Shown here: positions 25,996 to 37,876 of the stretch, in pieces
Layout of the letters: each line of letters begins with the position of its first letter
How positions within the stretch are numbered: position 1 is the stretch's first letter
Origin: Actinomadura latina NBRC 106108
Lineage (GTDB): Bacteria; Actinomycetota; Actinomycetes; Streptosporangiales; Streptosporangiaceae
Direction: 5' to 3'
NCBI RefSeq assembly: GCF_001552195.1
Contig: NZ_BCQS01000005.1
Span: 186,001-250,000, forward strand
Length of the DNA stretch: 64,000 nt
The notes under the pieces: model-generated
What the model was told of the DNA's origin: nothing
Databases searched by the model: none
Seen by the model: the letters and a program-made list of their open reading frames with translations, nothing else
Translations under genes and position numbers: made by a program

Positions 25996-27453
25996 TCACC
26001 GATGCCGGCGCAGCGGCGCCCGCGGCACCCTCCGGGGCCGCGGGCGCCCCCCTTCGCGGGCGGCGGCGCCGGCGAGCGCCGTCGCCAGCAGGCCCGCCGC
26101 GAGCCCCGCCCAGGCGACGCGGAACGCGGCGCCGGTCGGTTCGTGCAGCACCGCGGCGAGGCCGCCGATCCCCGCCGCCGCGCCGGCGGACCGGGCCAGC
26201 ATGATGAGCGCGCTGCCGCTGCCGAACCGGGCGGGCGGGACGGCCTCCATCGCGATCGTCTCGATCGCCACGGCGGCCGCCGCCATCCCCGCCGTGCCCG
26301 CCACGAGCGCGGGCAGCACCACCAGCGGGTAGCTCCGCCCGGCGCCGAGCGCGCCGGCCGCGAGGGGCCAGCACCAGCCGGCGGCGCCGACCGCGCCGCC
26401 CGCGACCGTGACCGCCCGCGCGCCCGCCCACCGCACCAGCGGCCCGCTCCGCCAGGAGACGACGGCCGAGGTCAGCGGTCCGGGCGTGAGCGCGATCGCG
26501 GCGGCGAGCACCGGGTAGCCCCAGCGCTCGGTCAGGAACAGCGCCACGCACAGCGCCACCGCGAACTGGGTGACGCTGAGCAGCGCCATCGCCGCGTTGC
26601 CCGCCGCCGTGGACCGGGCCCGCAGCAGCGTGAAGTCCGCCGCGGGGCGGGGGTGCCGGAGCGAGCGGCGCACCCCGAGGCATGCCAGCGCGGCGCCGGC
26701 GGCGAGCGCGGCCGCGGTCCGGCCCGCCGTCCAGCCCCAGTCGGGGCCCTGCACGACACCGAGGACCAGCGCGGCGACGCCGCCGGCGAGCAGTGCCGTG
26801 CCGAGCAGGTCGGGCAGGCCCCGCTCCTCCGCCGGCCCGGGCCGGTCCGCGGGCCGCGCGGGAACGCCGGCGGCCGCGCAGCCCAGCGCGAGCACGCCGA
26901 GCGGCAGGTTGATCAGGAAGATCCAGCGCCAGCCGCCGAGCGCGAGCAGCGCCCCGCCGAGCGCGGGCCCGCTCGCGCCCGCGATGCCCGCGGCGGCGCC
27001 GAGCAGCCCGAACGCGTGCCCGGCCCGGCCGGGGAACTCGCTCAGCCCGACCGAGATCGACAGCGCGACGACCGCGCCGCCGCCGGTGGCCTGCAGCATC
27101 CGCGCCAGCACGAGCCCGAGCGGCCCGGTCGCGAGCGCGCAGGCGGCCGAGCCGAGCGTGAACACCGCGAGGCCGCCGAGGAAGATCCGCTTGGGGCCCA
27201 GCCGGTCGGCCATCCCGCCCGCGGGCAGCAGCACTGCGGCGAACACCACCGTGTAGGCGGTGATCGTCCAGGACAGCCCGGCGAGGGTGCTGCCCGGGAA
27301 GGCGCGCAGCAGCCGCGGGATCGCGATGCTGACGATGTTGTAGTCGATCACCGCCATGACGTTGGCGAGGACGACCGCGGTGAGCGCCAGCGCCCGGCGC
27401 CGGGACGCGCTCGCCGGGGGCGCGACCAGCCCGGCGAGCAGCCCGGCGCTCAC
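25996..27453 (-). CDS. MFS transporter, DHA2-like (probable exporter)
   Basis: A 485-aa membrane protein with about 14 helices. VMAVIDYNIVSIAIPRL and PAGGMADRLGPKRIF (motif A) and ARMLQATGGGAVVALS and GIAGASGPALGGALLALGGWRWIFLINLPLG (motif C region) mark drug-proton antiporters. A GTG start at 27453 overlaps the CoA ligase stop (GTGA). It faces the micro-ORFs tail to tail and is the natural candidate to export the cluster product. Confidence 0.9.
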   Translation of the reverse strand: MSAGLLAGLVAPPASASRRRALALTAVVLANVMAVIDYNIVSIAIPRLLRAFPGSTLAGLSWTITAYTVVFAAVLLPAGGMADRLGPKRIFLGGLAVFTLGSAACALATGPLGLVLARMLQATGGGAVVALSISVGLSEFPGRAGHAFGLLGAAAGIAGASGPALGGALLALGGWRWIFLINLPLGVLALGCAAAGVPARPADRPGPAEERGLPDLLGTALLAGGVAALVLGVVQGPDWGWTAGRTAAALAAGAALACLGVRRSLRHPRPAADFTLLRARSTAAGNAAMALLSVTQFAVALCVALFLTERWGYPVLAAAIALTPGPLTSAVVSWRSGPLVRWAGARAVTVAGGAVGAAGWCWPLAAGALGAGRSYPLVVLPALVAGTAGMAAAAVAIETIAMEAVPPARFGSGSALIMLARSAGAAAGIGGLAAVLHEPTGAAFRVAWAGLAAGLLATALAGAAAREGGRPRPRRVPRAPLRRHR

Positions 27454-29090
27454 TGCGCGGCGGCGGTGCCGGCCCTCCGGGCGAACTCCTCCTCCAGGAC
27501 GCGTTTGCGGACCTTCCCCGTCGGGGTCTTGGGCAGCTCGGCGACGATCTCCAGCCGGTCCGGCTCGTAGCCGGGCGTCATCCGGGCGTCCGCGACGAGC
27601 TTCTGGAGGTCCTCCAGGGCCGGGGGCTCGGCGCCCGGCGCGGGAACGACGACGGCGACGATGGTCTCGCCCAGCAGCGGCTCCGGCTCCCCGACGACCG
27701 CGACCTCGGCGACGCGCGGGTCCGCGCGCAGGATGCCCTCGACCGTGACGCCCGGCACGTGCAGCCCGCCCTTGTTGATCATGTCCTTGGTGCGGCCGAT
27801 GATCTTGATGCCGCCGCGGCCGTCCGGCCGGGCGAGGTCGCCGGTGGCGAACCATCCGTCGTGCAGCGCGGCGGCGAACGCCTCGTCGGCGCCCTCGTAG
27901 CCCAGGCACATGTTCGCGCCGCGGACCTCCAGGCGACCCGGCCCGTCGTCGACGACCGCGCCCTCCTCGTCGACGAGCCGCGCCGACATCCACTCCACCG
28001 GGCGGCCGTCGCTGCGGGCCGCCCAGTCCGGCGGGTCGTCCGGCCGGCTGATCGTGACGCCGCCGTTCTCGGTCATCCCCCACAGCGACCGGACCGGGAA
28101 CCCGAACGTCTCGCGGAACCGCCCCGGCAGGTCCGGCGGGATCGGCGTGGAGCCGGTGACCATGTGCCGCAGCGCGACCTCCCGCGGGTTCGCCCGCTGC
28201 TCCGCCACCAGCTCGTCCAGGATGAACGGGGTGAAGTAGGCGGCGGTGATCCCGTACTTCGCGGCGAGGTCGAGGAAGTCGGCGGGCTGGAACGCGTCCG
28301 CCCACACGGCCGTCGCGCCCGCGACGAGCGGCGCCAGCATGCCGTAGAGCCAGCCGCCCTGCCCGCCCACGATGCACGGCGTGGACAGCACGTCGTCCTC
28401 GCCGAGCCCGAGCGGGACGGTGTAGGAGCGCGCCATCGCGTACAGCGTGTTGTGGGAGTGCCGGACGCCCTTCGGCCGCCCGGTCGTCCCCGACGTGTAC
28501 ATGATCTGGAGGACGTCGTCGCCGGACGGCCGGTGCCGGGGCGCGGCGCCGGCCCCGGCTCCGGCGAGCAGGCCGCTCTCGAAGCCGATCGCGCCTTCGG
28601 GGAGCTCCTCCCCCACCACGATTTGGTGGCGCAGCGCGGGCAGCCGGTCCCGCATGCCCGCGATGGCCGCCGCGATGTCCAGGCCCCGCACCCCGTCCAG
28701 CGACACGACGGCGCGGGCGCCGGACTCGCGCAGGATCCACTCGGTGTCGGCGGCGCCCGTCGCGATGTAGTACGGCACCGCGACCGCGCCGGCGCGCCCG
28801 CAGCCGAGCGCGAGGACGGTCGCCTGCCACTGGTTGACGAGCTGCATCGCGACCCGGTCGCCGGGGCCGACGCCGAGGCCCGCGAGGCCCGCCGCGCACC
28901 GGTCGACCAGCGCGGCGAGCTCGGCGTAGGTGAGGACGGTGTCGGGCCCGTCCCCGGTCTCCCAGACGTGGCCGACCACCGCCGGGCGGTCCGGGGCGGC
29001 GTCCGCCCACCGGTCGAGATCGTCCAGGAACGTTCCGTCCCGCCACCAGCCGCGCCGCCGGAACTCCTGTGCGTCGTGAAGGCTCGCCAT
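27450..29090 (-). CDS. Acyl-CoA ligase (AMP-forming; cyclohexanecarboxylate-CoA ligase-like)
   Basis: A 546-aa ANL enzyme that would adenylate a carboxylic acid and pass it to CoA. The core motif is MYTSGTTGRPKGV, followed by WGMTENGG, GWFATGDLARPDG and the C-terminal PKTPTGKVRKR with the catalytic Lys. The region IVGGQGGWLYGML resembles cyclohexane- and cyclohexenecarboxylate ligases. It is coupled to the MFS gene. It might supply an acyl cap to the peptide product, or belong to ordinary aromatic or alicyclic acid metabolism. Confidence 0.88.
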   Translation of the reverse strand: MASLHDAQEFRRRGWWRDGTFLDDLDRWADAAPDRPAVVGHVWETGDGPDTVLTYAELAALVDRCAAGLAGLGVGPGDRVAMQLVNQWQATVLALGCGRAGAVAVPYYIATGAADTEWILRESGARAVVSLDGVRGLDIAAAIAGMRDRLPALRHQIVVGEELPEGAIGFESGLLAGAGAGAAPRHRPSGDDVLQIMYTSGTTGRPKGVRHSHNTLYAMARSYTVPLGLGEDDVLSTPCIVGGQGGWLYGMLAPLVAGATAVWADAFQPADFLDLAAKYGITAAYFTPFILDELVAEQRANPREVALRHMVTGSTPIPPDLPGRFRETFGFPVRSLWGMTENGGVTISRPDDPPDWAARSDGRPVEWMSARLVDEEGAVVDDGPGRLEVRGANMCLGYEGADEAFAAALHDGWFATGDLARPDGRGGIKIIGRTKDMINKGGLHVPGVTVEGILRADPRVAEVAVVGEPEPLLGETIVAVVVPAPGAEPPALEDLQKLVADARMTPGYEPDRLEIVAELPKTPTGKVRKRVLEEEFARRAGTAAAQ

Positions 29091-29193
29091 CGTCGGCCCC
29101 TTCCATGCCGGGTGGCTTGATCATGACCACGGCGCGGCCGGAACGGCAACGGAAAGTCTTGACGAAGACCGCCGGGGCCGGACGGCACTCCGG

Positions 29194-32175
<2,982 letters not shown>

Positions 32176-32252
32176 GGGCAGTCTCCAATGGGCGCGGGAA
32201 GGACAAGCCTAGAAGCGCCCGAGACCCCTCCGCATCGCGCGGCGTGGACGGG

Positions 32253-32284
32253 GAGCGGGCGGCACGGCCGGACGCCGCCCGCTC
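32253..32284 (-). terminator. Hairpin terminator after the SseB-like gene
   Basis: An 11-bp perfect stem (32253-32263 with 32274-32284) and 10-base loop, touching the SseB-like stop codon. Confidence 0.7.
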
Positions 32285-32979
32285 TACCGGCGCAGGAGGT
32301 TGAGCTCGACGCCCCCGACGATGCGCCCGCGGAGCACCTCCGCGAGCCGGTCGGACACCCGCTGGACGGTGGCGCGCTCATCGTGCCCCGCGACGACCGC
32401 GAACCGGACGGCGACCTCGGCGGACGTCCCCTCGGCCACCCGGACGCCGGTCACCGACGGGTCGGAGCCGAACGCGGCCTCGACGGCGGCGAGGACGTCG
32501 GGGTCCTCGTGCGGCGGCGGGACGGGGCGTCCCTCGGCGAGCAGGTGCAGGCGCAGGCCGTCCACGGCGAACGGGACGGGGCCCGCGACGTCCACGACCA
32601 GGGCGTCGGCGCCCTCGTCGAGGGCGGCGCGGCACGCGTCGCCGCCGCGCACCGTCACCGGGCGGGCGTCGGCGCGCCACGCCTTCATCGTCTCCGTGCA
32701 GGTGAAGCCGAGGACGCCGCGCCGCCCGTCGTCGCCGATCAGCGTGGGCACCGCCATGTCGCTGCTCTTCTCGCGCCGCAGCTCGCCCGGCGCGACGTCC
32801 TCCTCCTCGGTGAGGACGGCGACGATCGGCACGAGCAGCCGGGCGCCCTGCAGCCGCCGCAGCACCGCGTGCGCGCCGACGCGCCCGGCCGCGTACCCGG
32901 CGAGCGCTTCGCAGAGCCGGGGATCGGCGCTTCCGTCGTCCCCGGGGAACTGTGGTTCGGGAATGGTCAGTCCGGACAC
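32284..32979 (-). CDS. SseB family protein
   Basis: A 231-aa protein with an N-terminal SseB domain: LLVPIVAVLTEEE, the RREKSSDMAVPTLIGDDGRRGVLGFT strand region and ALDEGADALVVDVAGP. Function in actinobacteria is unknown; it is often near translation genes such as rplT/infC. GTG start at 32979 has no good ribosome binding site within ten bases, so an internal start is possible. Confidence 0.8.
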   Translation of the reverse strand: MSGLTIPEPQFPGDDGSADPRLCEALAGYAAGRVGAHAVLRRLQGARLLVPIVAVLTEEEDVAPGELRREKSSDMAVPTLIGDDGRRGVLGFTCTETMKAWRADARPVTVRGGDACRAALDEGADALVVDVAGPVPFAVDGLRLHLLAEGRPVPPPHEDPDVLAAVEAAFGSDPSVTGVRVAEGTSAEVAVRFAVVAGHDERATVQRVSDRLAEVLRGRIVGGVELNLLRR

Positions 32980-33047
32980 GGCAGGAAGGCTATAACCTCC
33001 GGCGGCCGCCGTGGGCGCCTATCCGGATACTGTCCGTGCCCGCCCGG

Positions 33048-34154
33048 TCACCCGAGGTCGGCGATGGCGGCCACGGTGCCGCCGCCCGAGGGCCCCTGGT
33101 GGACGGCCGCCACCGACACGAACACCGCCGGGTCGCCCGTGACGGACGCCGCCACACCGCCGACGCACGCCTTGATCTGCCGGTGCCAGTGCACGTCGGA
33201 GTCGTCCAGCATGATGTTCCGGCGGCCCCTCACCGAGCCGGCCGGGTCCGCCTCGCACTTGATGAACACGTTGACGAGCCGGTCGCCGAGGTCGGACGTG
33301 CGGGGCCGGTCGGGCAGATCGAGGCCGGTGCTCCGGACGGCGTCCCAGATGCCGTCGGCGTCCAGTGCGTCCTTCATCACACCGTGCCCGGCCCGGTACC
33401 GGCCGCCGACGCCGCGCACGTTGCCGACGACGACGATCTGCGCCCGGTCGAGCTCCACGCCGGACGAGCAGGACGCCACCGACGAGTACAGCGACAGGTC
33501 CTTGTGGATCTGCTCCGCCGACGGTGTCGCGATCTCGCCGAGCGCGACGGCGATACCGAGCGCCGTGGTCGAGTTGGAGATGTCCATCGACTTGAGCGTG
33601 TCCTCGGTGACGACGTCGCGGCCGCGCGACTTCGCGTCGTTGATCGTGTCGAGGGTGAGCAGCGGCGTCTTCGTCTGGACGTAGTGGACGTCGGCCGGGT
33701 CGTCGATTCCCGCGATCTTCATGGCCTCGCGGACGCCGGCGGCGACGGTCTCGACCATCGCGGGCCGCCCGATGTCCTCGGGCAGGATGACGTCGCTCAT
33801 CGCGACGCCGACCGACAGGCGCGGCTCGTCCGACGCGGGGGCCTTCGCGGGGTCGACGGTGGCGAACACCGTCGCGTGCGGGCTGAGCACCCCGTCGGTG
33901 CCGCCCGACCACACGAGGGGGACGCGCGCCACCTCGTCCGCCGGCCGCGTGCCCTTCGCGACGAGCACCTCGCGGAACGCCCGGTCGGCGAGCAGCCGCG
34001 TGTAGTCGTTCACGCCGCCGTTGCCCTCGGTCTTGCCGACGACGGCGAGGACCCGGTCGGCCTCCAGGACGCCGTCGTCGATCAGCCGGGCCAGCCCGGA
34101 CGCGTCGGTCACGGACTCGATGGGGATCTTGCGGACTTCGATCGGATCGGGCAC
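33048..34154 (-). CDS. Ring-opening amidohydrolase (barbiturase / cyanuric acid hydrolase family)
   Basis: A 368-aa enzyme of the small AtzD/barbiturase family, which hydrolyses one amide bond in barbiturate or cyanuric acid with Ser-Lys dyads from three repeated domains. Visible Lys/Ser pairs are [10 protein letters not shown] with [21 protein letters not shown] with [19 protein letters not shown], and FIKCEADP with [12 protein letters not shown]. Barbiturate and cyanurate enzymes cannot be separated by eye. The GTG start lies one base after the carbamate kinase stop, with AGGAG upstream, so the pair are coupled. Nearby MatB, NCS2 permease and molybdenum hydroxylase favour a pyrimidine role. 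Confidence 0.88.
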   Translation of the reverse strand: MPDPIEVRKIPIESVTDASGLARLIDDGVLEADRVLAVVGKTEGNGGVNDYTRLLADRAFREVLVAKGTRPADEVARVPLVWSGGTDGVLSPHATVFATVDPAKAPASDEPRLSVGVAMSDVILPEDIGRPAMVETVAAGVREAMKIAGIDDPADVHYVQTKTPLLTLDTINDAKSRGRDVVTEDTLKSMDISNSTTALGIAVALGEIATPSAEQIHKDLSLYSSVASCSSGVELDRAQIVVVGNVRGVGGRYRAGHGVMKDALDADGIWDAVRSTGLDLPDRPRTSDLGDRLVNVFIKCEADPAGSVRGRRNIMLDDSDVHWHRQIKACVGGVAASVTGDPAVFVSVAAVHQGPSGGGTVAAIADLG

Positions 34155-34155
34155 G

Positions 34156-35163
34156 TCATCGCTCCTCAGCTGCTGTGGTCGACTCGGTCTGTACCCCGGG
34201 CGGCGCCTCGACGACCGTCCCCGCCGCGCCGTGCGCGGCGTCGCCGAGCCGGGCCAGCGACGCGATCGCGGCGCGCCTCCCGCCGGAGGCGACGAACCGC
34301 CGCACCGCCTCCACCTTGGGGCCCATGCTGCCGCCGGCGAAGTGCCCGGCGGCGGCCAGCTCCGCCAGCTCGGCGATCGTGGTGCGGTGCAGCGGGCGCG
34401 CCCGCGGCGTCCCGAACCCGGCCATCGCGTTCTCCACGTCCGTGGCGATCACGAGGGTGGACGCGCCGAGCCGACGGGCCAGCAGCTGCGCCGCCAGGTC
34501 CTTGTCGACGACGGCCTCGACGCCGCGCAGCGTCCCGTCCTCCCGGACGACGGGCGCTCCCCCGCCGCCCGCCGCGACGACGACGTGTCCGGCGTCGAGC
34601 AGCACCCCGGCCGCGTCCGCGTCCAGGATCTCCAGCGGCTCGGGCGAGGCGACGACGCGCCGCCAGCCCCGCTCCCCGAACGGCCGCCACGTCTCGCCGT
34701 GCGCCATGGAGCGGCGCGCCTGCTCCTCGGGGAAGTACCGGCCGATCGGCTTGGCGGGGGCCCCGAACCCGGGGTCGGACGCGTCCACGAGCGTCCGCGT
34801 CACGACCGTGGACACCGGGCGGGCCGCGCCCCGCGCGCGCAGCGCCCGCTCCAGCGCATTCATGATCATCACGCCGACGGTGGCCTGGGTCTGGGCGCCG
34901 CACCAGTCCAGCGGGACGGGCGGCACCACCCCCGCCGCCAGCTGGTTCTTGATGAGCAGGTTGCCGACCTGCGGCCCGTTGCCGTGCGTGAGCGCGACCC
35001 GCGCGCCCGCCGCGACCAGCTCCGCCACGTGCGCCATCGCGGCCTCGATCGCCGCCGCCTGCGCGTCCGGGGTGGCGCTGCCGTCCGGTGCGGTCATGGC
35101 GTTGCCGCCGAGCGCGATCAGGATCCGCTCGCCGCTGAGCGATCCCCCGCCGTTCCAGGTCAC
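34156..35163 (-). CDS. arcC: Carbamate kinase
   Basis: Converts carbamoyl phosphate and ADP to ATP and carbamate. The 335-aa protein has [45 protein letters not shown] and [12 protein letters not shown], all in family order. The GTG at 35163 is the longest choice and lacks a clear ribosome binding site. No arginine deiminase pathway genes are near; its coupling to the ring-opening amidohydrolase and the presence of AllFGH-like genes suggest it drains carbamoyl phosphate made in ureide breakdown. Confidence 0.92.
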   Translation of the reverse strand: MTWNGGGSLSGERILIALGGNAMTAPDGSATPDAQAAAIEAAMAHVAELVAAGARVALTHGNGPQVGNLLIKNQLAAGVVPPVPLDWCGAQTQATVGVMIMNALERALRARGAARPVSTVVTRTLVDASDPGFGAPAKPIGRYFPEEQARRSMAHGETWRPFGERGWRRVVASPEPLEILDADAAGVLLDAGHVVVAAGGGGAPVVREDGTLRGVEAVVDKDLAAQLLARRLGASTLVIATDVENAMAGFGTPRARPLHRTTIAELAELAAAGHFAGGSMGPKVEAVRRFVASGGRRAAIASLARLGDAAHGAAGTVVEAPPGVQTESTTAAEER

Positions 35164-35329
35164 GGGACGGACGCTAGCCGTGCGAAGGGGCGGCGCTCAC
35201 GGGCGAAATCCGCCCAACGAGCGCCGCTTCTTCGGCACTTTCTAGGGACGCGCGCCGAGCGAGCCGCACCGGCATCCGCGAGTACCTCCCGCCGGGTCGG
35301 TCGGGATCCCGTCCACGGTCCCCGATTTC

Positions 35330-36493
35330 TCAGCGGAGGCGGGCGAGTCGCTCCACGGCCTCGTCGATGACCTCGTCCTTCTTGCAGAACGCGAACCGGA
35401 CGAAATGGGCGCCCGCGTCGGCGTGGTCGTAGAACACCTGCGTCGGGATGGCCACGACGCCCGCCTTCTCCGGCAGGGCGCGGGCCAGCTCCATGCCGTC
35501 GGTGAAACCGAGCGGCCGGATGTCGGCCTGCACGAAGTACGTGCCCTGCGGCCGGTAGGTGGTGAAACCGGCGGCTTCCAGGCCGGTGATGAGGCGGTCG
35601 CGCTTGGCCTGCAGCGACTTGCGCAGCTCCTCCACCCAGGGGATCTCGTTGCGCAGCGCGTACGCGGCGGCCCGCTGGTAGGGGGCGCTGACCGCGTACG
35701 TGAGGAACTGCTTCACGGTCTGGACGGCCCGGACGTAGGGGGCGGGCGCGGTCACCCAGCCGGTCTTCCATCCGGTGACGGAGAACGACTTGCCGGCGGA
35801 CGACACCGACACCGTCCGCTCCCGCATCCCGTCGAGCGTGGCGAGCGGGATGTGCTCGGCGTCGTCGAACGTGAGGTACTCGTACACCTCGTCGGTGATC
35901 GCGACGAGGTCGTGCTCGCGGCACACGCCGGCGATGGCCTCCAGCTCGTCCCGCGTGAAGACGGTGCCGGCCGGGTTGTGCGGCGAGTTCACCAGGACCG
36001 CCCTGGTGCGCGGCCCGACGGCGGCGCGCAGCTCGTCCGGGTCGAACGTGAAGCGCCCCTCCACCGGCCGCAGCATGACGGGCCTGCGCACCGCCCCGGC
36101 CAGCGCGATCACGGCCGCGTAGGAGTCGTAGTACGGCTCGAAGACGATGACCTCGTCACCGGGCCCCGCCAGCGCGAGCACGGACGCGGCGATTCCTTCG
36201 GTGGCGCCGACCGTCACGTACACCTCGGTCGCCGGGTCGTACGTCAGCCCGTACCGCCCCAGCCGCTGCACCGCCACCGCCTCGCGCAGCTCGGGCACGC
36301 CCGGCCCCGGAGGGTACTGGTTGCCGCCCGAGCGGATGGCCTCCACCGCCGCGTCCAGGACGCCCGCGGGGCCGTCCTCGTCCGGAAAGCCCTGGCCCAG
36401 ATTGATCGAGCCGGTGCGGACGGCGAGAGCCGACATCTCAGCGAAGATCGTCTCGCCGAATCCCTGCATGCGCGCTACGAGAGGCTCACCCAC
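35330..36493 (-). CDS. PLP-dependent class I/II aminotransferase
   Basis: A 387-aa fold-type I aminotransferase resembling N-succinyldiaminopimelate (DapC) and kynurenine aminotransferases. INLGQGFPDEDGP, NQYPPGPGVPELREAV, VNSPHNPAGTVF, ITDEVYEYLTFDD and SVSSAGKSFSVTGWKTGWV with the PLP Lys are visible, and RFAFCK ends the substrate-binding part. GTG start at 36493; an ATG about 24 bases inside is also possible. Substrate is unresolved. Confidence 0.9.
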   Translation of the reverse strand: MGEPLVARMQGFGETIFAEMSALAVRTGSINLGQGFPDEDGPAGVLDAAVEAIRSGGNQYPPGPGVPELREAVAVQRLGRYGLTYDPATEVYVTVGATEGIAASVLALAGPGDEVIVFEPYYDSYAAVIALAGAVRRPVMLRPVEGRFTFDPDELRAAVGPRTRAVLVNSPHNPAGTVFTRDELEAIAGVCREHDLVAITDEVYEYLTFDDAEHIPLATLDGMRERTVSVSSAGKSFSVTGWKTGWVTAPAPYVRAVQTVKQFLTYAVSAPYQRAAAYALRNEIPWVEELRKSLQAKRDRLITGLEAAGFTTYRPQGTYFVQADIRPLGFTDGMELARALPEKAGVVAIPTQVFYDHADAGAHFVRFAFCKKDEVIDEAVERLARLR

Positions 36494-36580
36494 GCCGACC
36501 AGACTAACGGGGCTCGGATCCAGCCCATCCGCTCGGCGGCCGGCGCATGTCAGGCGATCGGCAGGGCAGGTGTCGTCTCC

Positions 36581-37222
36581 TCAGCCGGAGACGCTGACGA
36601 CGTGCCCGACGGCGGACGGGTCGCCCGCCACGTCGAGGAGCGCCGCGGCCAGGTCGGCGCGGGCGATGGAGGCGCCGCCGAGGACGTTGCGGTCGACGGC
36701 CTTGCGGTAGCGGCCGTTGCCGGGCCCGTTGGTGAGGCGCGGCGGGCGGACGATCGTCCAGTTCAGGCCGGAGCCGCGGGTGACGTCCTCGGCGGCGCGC
36801 ATGTCGGCGAAAGCGTGCTTGAGGAGGGGCTGCAGGATCAGCGGCTTGACGACGAACCGGGTGAGCGGGTCGTCGCCCGGCCCCGCGTGCAGGCCGGACG
36901 CGCTGACCAGGATGAACCGGTCGGCACCGGCCGCGGTCATGGCGGTGGCGATGCCGCGCGTGCCGTCCTCGCAGACGCGCGTCGGCGCGCGGCCCTCGCG
37001 GGTGCCGAGGGCGGACAGGACGGCGTCGCTCCCCTTGACCGCCTCCTCGATCGCGGCCGGGTCCGTGACGTCGGCCTGCACGACGTCCGCGCAGGCGCGC
37101 AGGTCGGACGGGAGGCCGGCCGGGTCGCGGACGACGGCGGTCACCTCGTGCCCGGCGTCCAGCGCCCGCCGGACGGTGAGGACGCCGGTCCCGCCGGTCG
37201 CCCCGAAGATCGTGAGCCGCAT
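36581..37222 (-). CDS. NAD(P)-binding oxidoreductase (atypical SDR)
   Basis: A 213-aa Rossmann protein beginning MRLTIFGATGGTGVLTVRRAL, with VTAVVRDPAGLP and ILVSASGLH, typical of NmrA/SDR-a5-like flavin or quinone reductases. The ATG at 37222 follows GGGGGAA. It is divergent from a TetR gene and shares a dyad-rich spacer with it, so it is the probable regulated gene. Confidence 0.85.
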   Translation of the reverse strand: MRLTIFGATGGTGVLTVRRALDAGHEVTAVVRDPAGLPSDLRACADVVQADVTDPAAIEEAVKGSDAVLSALGTREGRAPTRVCEDGTRGIATAMTAAGADRFILVSASGLHAGPGDDPLTRFVVKPLILQPLLKHAFADMRAAEDVTRGSGLNWTIVRPPRLTNGPGNGRYRKAVDRNVLGGASIARADLAAALLDVAGDPSAVGHVVSVSG

Positions 37223-37237
37223 CGGATTCCCCCTGGG

Positions 37238-37283
37238 GTGAGTGAGCATTTACTAACCCCTACTCTGGTAAGCGTTCACTCAC
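37238..37283. promoter_or_regulatory. Paired TetR operator sites
   Basis: Segments 37238-37253 and 37268-37283 are inverted copies matching at 13 of 16 positions (GTGAGTGA at the left edge, TCACTCAC at the right edge). Each half is itself a loose dyad of the GTGA-N-TTAC kind. They fill the spacer between the divergent NAD-binding and TetR genes. Confidence 0.6.
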
Positions 37284-37300
37284 CTGTCAAGGGGGCCTCT

Positions 37301-37876
37301 TTGAGCGCGCGGGAACGGATCCTGGACGCCGCGGCGGACATCATGCGGCGGCACGGCGTCGCCCGCGCCACCACCAAGGAGATCGCGAAGGCGGCCGGCT
37401 ACTCCGAGGCGCTGCTGTACAAGCACTTCCGCGACAAGGAGGAGCTGATGGTGAGCGTGCTGAAGGAGCGGATGCCGCCGTTCACCTCGATGGGCGTGCC
37501 CGGTGAGGAGACGGTGGAGGCCAACCTCGTCGCGGTCGTCCAGGGCGGCCTGCGCTTCTACCGGCTGACGTTCCCGATGATGGCCTCGATGGCGGCGCAG
37601 CCCCGGCTGATGAACGCGACGCGGGAGTCGCTGCGCAAGTACGGCGCGGGCCCGCAGGAGCCGGTGCGGGCCCTGGCCCGGTACCTGGACGCCGAACGCG
37701 TCCTCGGCCGCGTCGCCGCCGGCGCCGACACGGCCGCGGCGGCGGCGCTGCTGATGGGCGCCTGCTTCCAGCAGGGGTTCCTGCTGTACTTCGCGGAGGG
37801 CGAGGACGGCGCGGACCTCCCCGAGTCGTTCGCCCGCGACCTCGTCCGCCCGCTGCTGGCCGAGCTGCTGCCCTAG
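37301..37876 (+). CDS. TetR/AcrR family transcriptional regulator
   Basis: A 191-aa regulator: RERILDAAADIMRRHGVARA, TKEIAKAAGYSEALLYKHFRDKEEL is the helix-turn-helix region. A TTG start at 37301 is chosen because AGGGGG precedes it and a longer frame would swallow the operator. It probably represses itself and the divergent reductase gene. Its TAG stop overlaps the matB stop in the shared bases CTAG. Confidence 0.9.
   Translation: MSARERILDAAADIMRRHGVARATTKEIAKAAGYSEALLYKHFRDKEELMVSVLKERMPPFTSMGVPGEETVEANLVAVVQGGLRFYRLTFPMMASMAAQPRLMNATRESLRKYGAGPQEPVRALARYLDAERVLGRVAAGADTAAAAALLMGACFQQGFLLYFAEGEDGADLPESFARDLVRPLLAELLP

Noticed and set aside
24590..26683. 697-aa minus-strand frame spanning the shell gene and micro-ORFs
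   Set aside because: It runs antisense to the shell gene and through the MFS gene in another frame; composition is that of a GC shadow.
32176..32283. T-box riboswitch upstream of glyQS
   Set aside because: The space between SseB and glyQS is about 100 bases, mostly a terminator hairpin, with no T-box sequence seen.
37229..37300. Longer TetR start that includes the operator region
   Set aside because: It would place the paired dyads inside the coding region; the TTG at 37301 has its own AGGGGG site and gives the normal family N-terminus.
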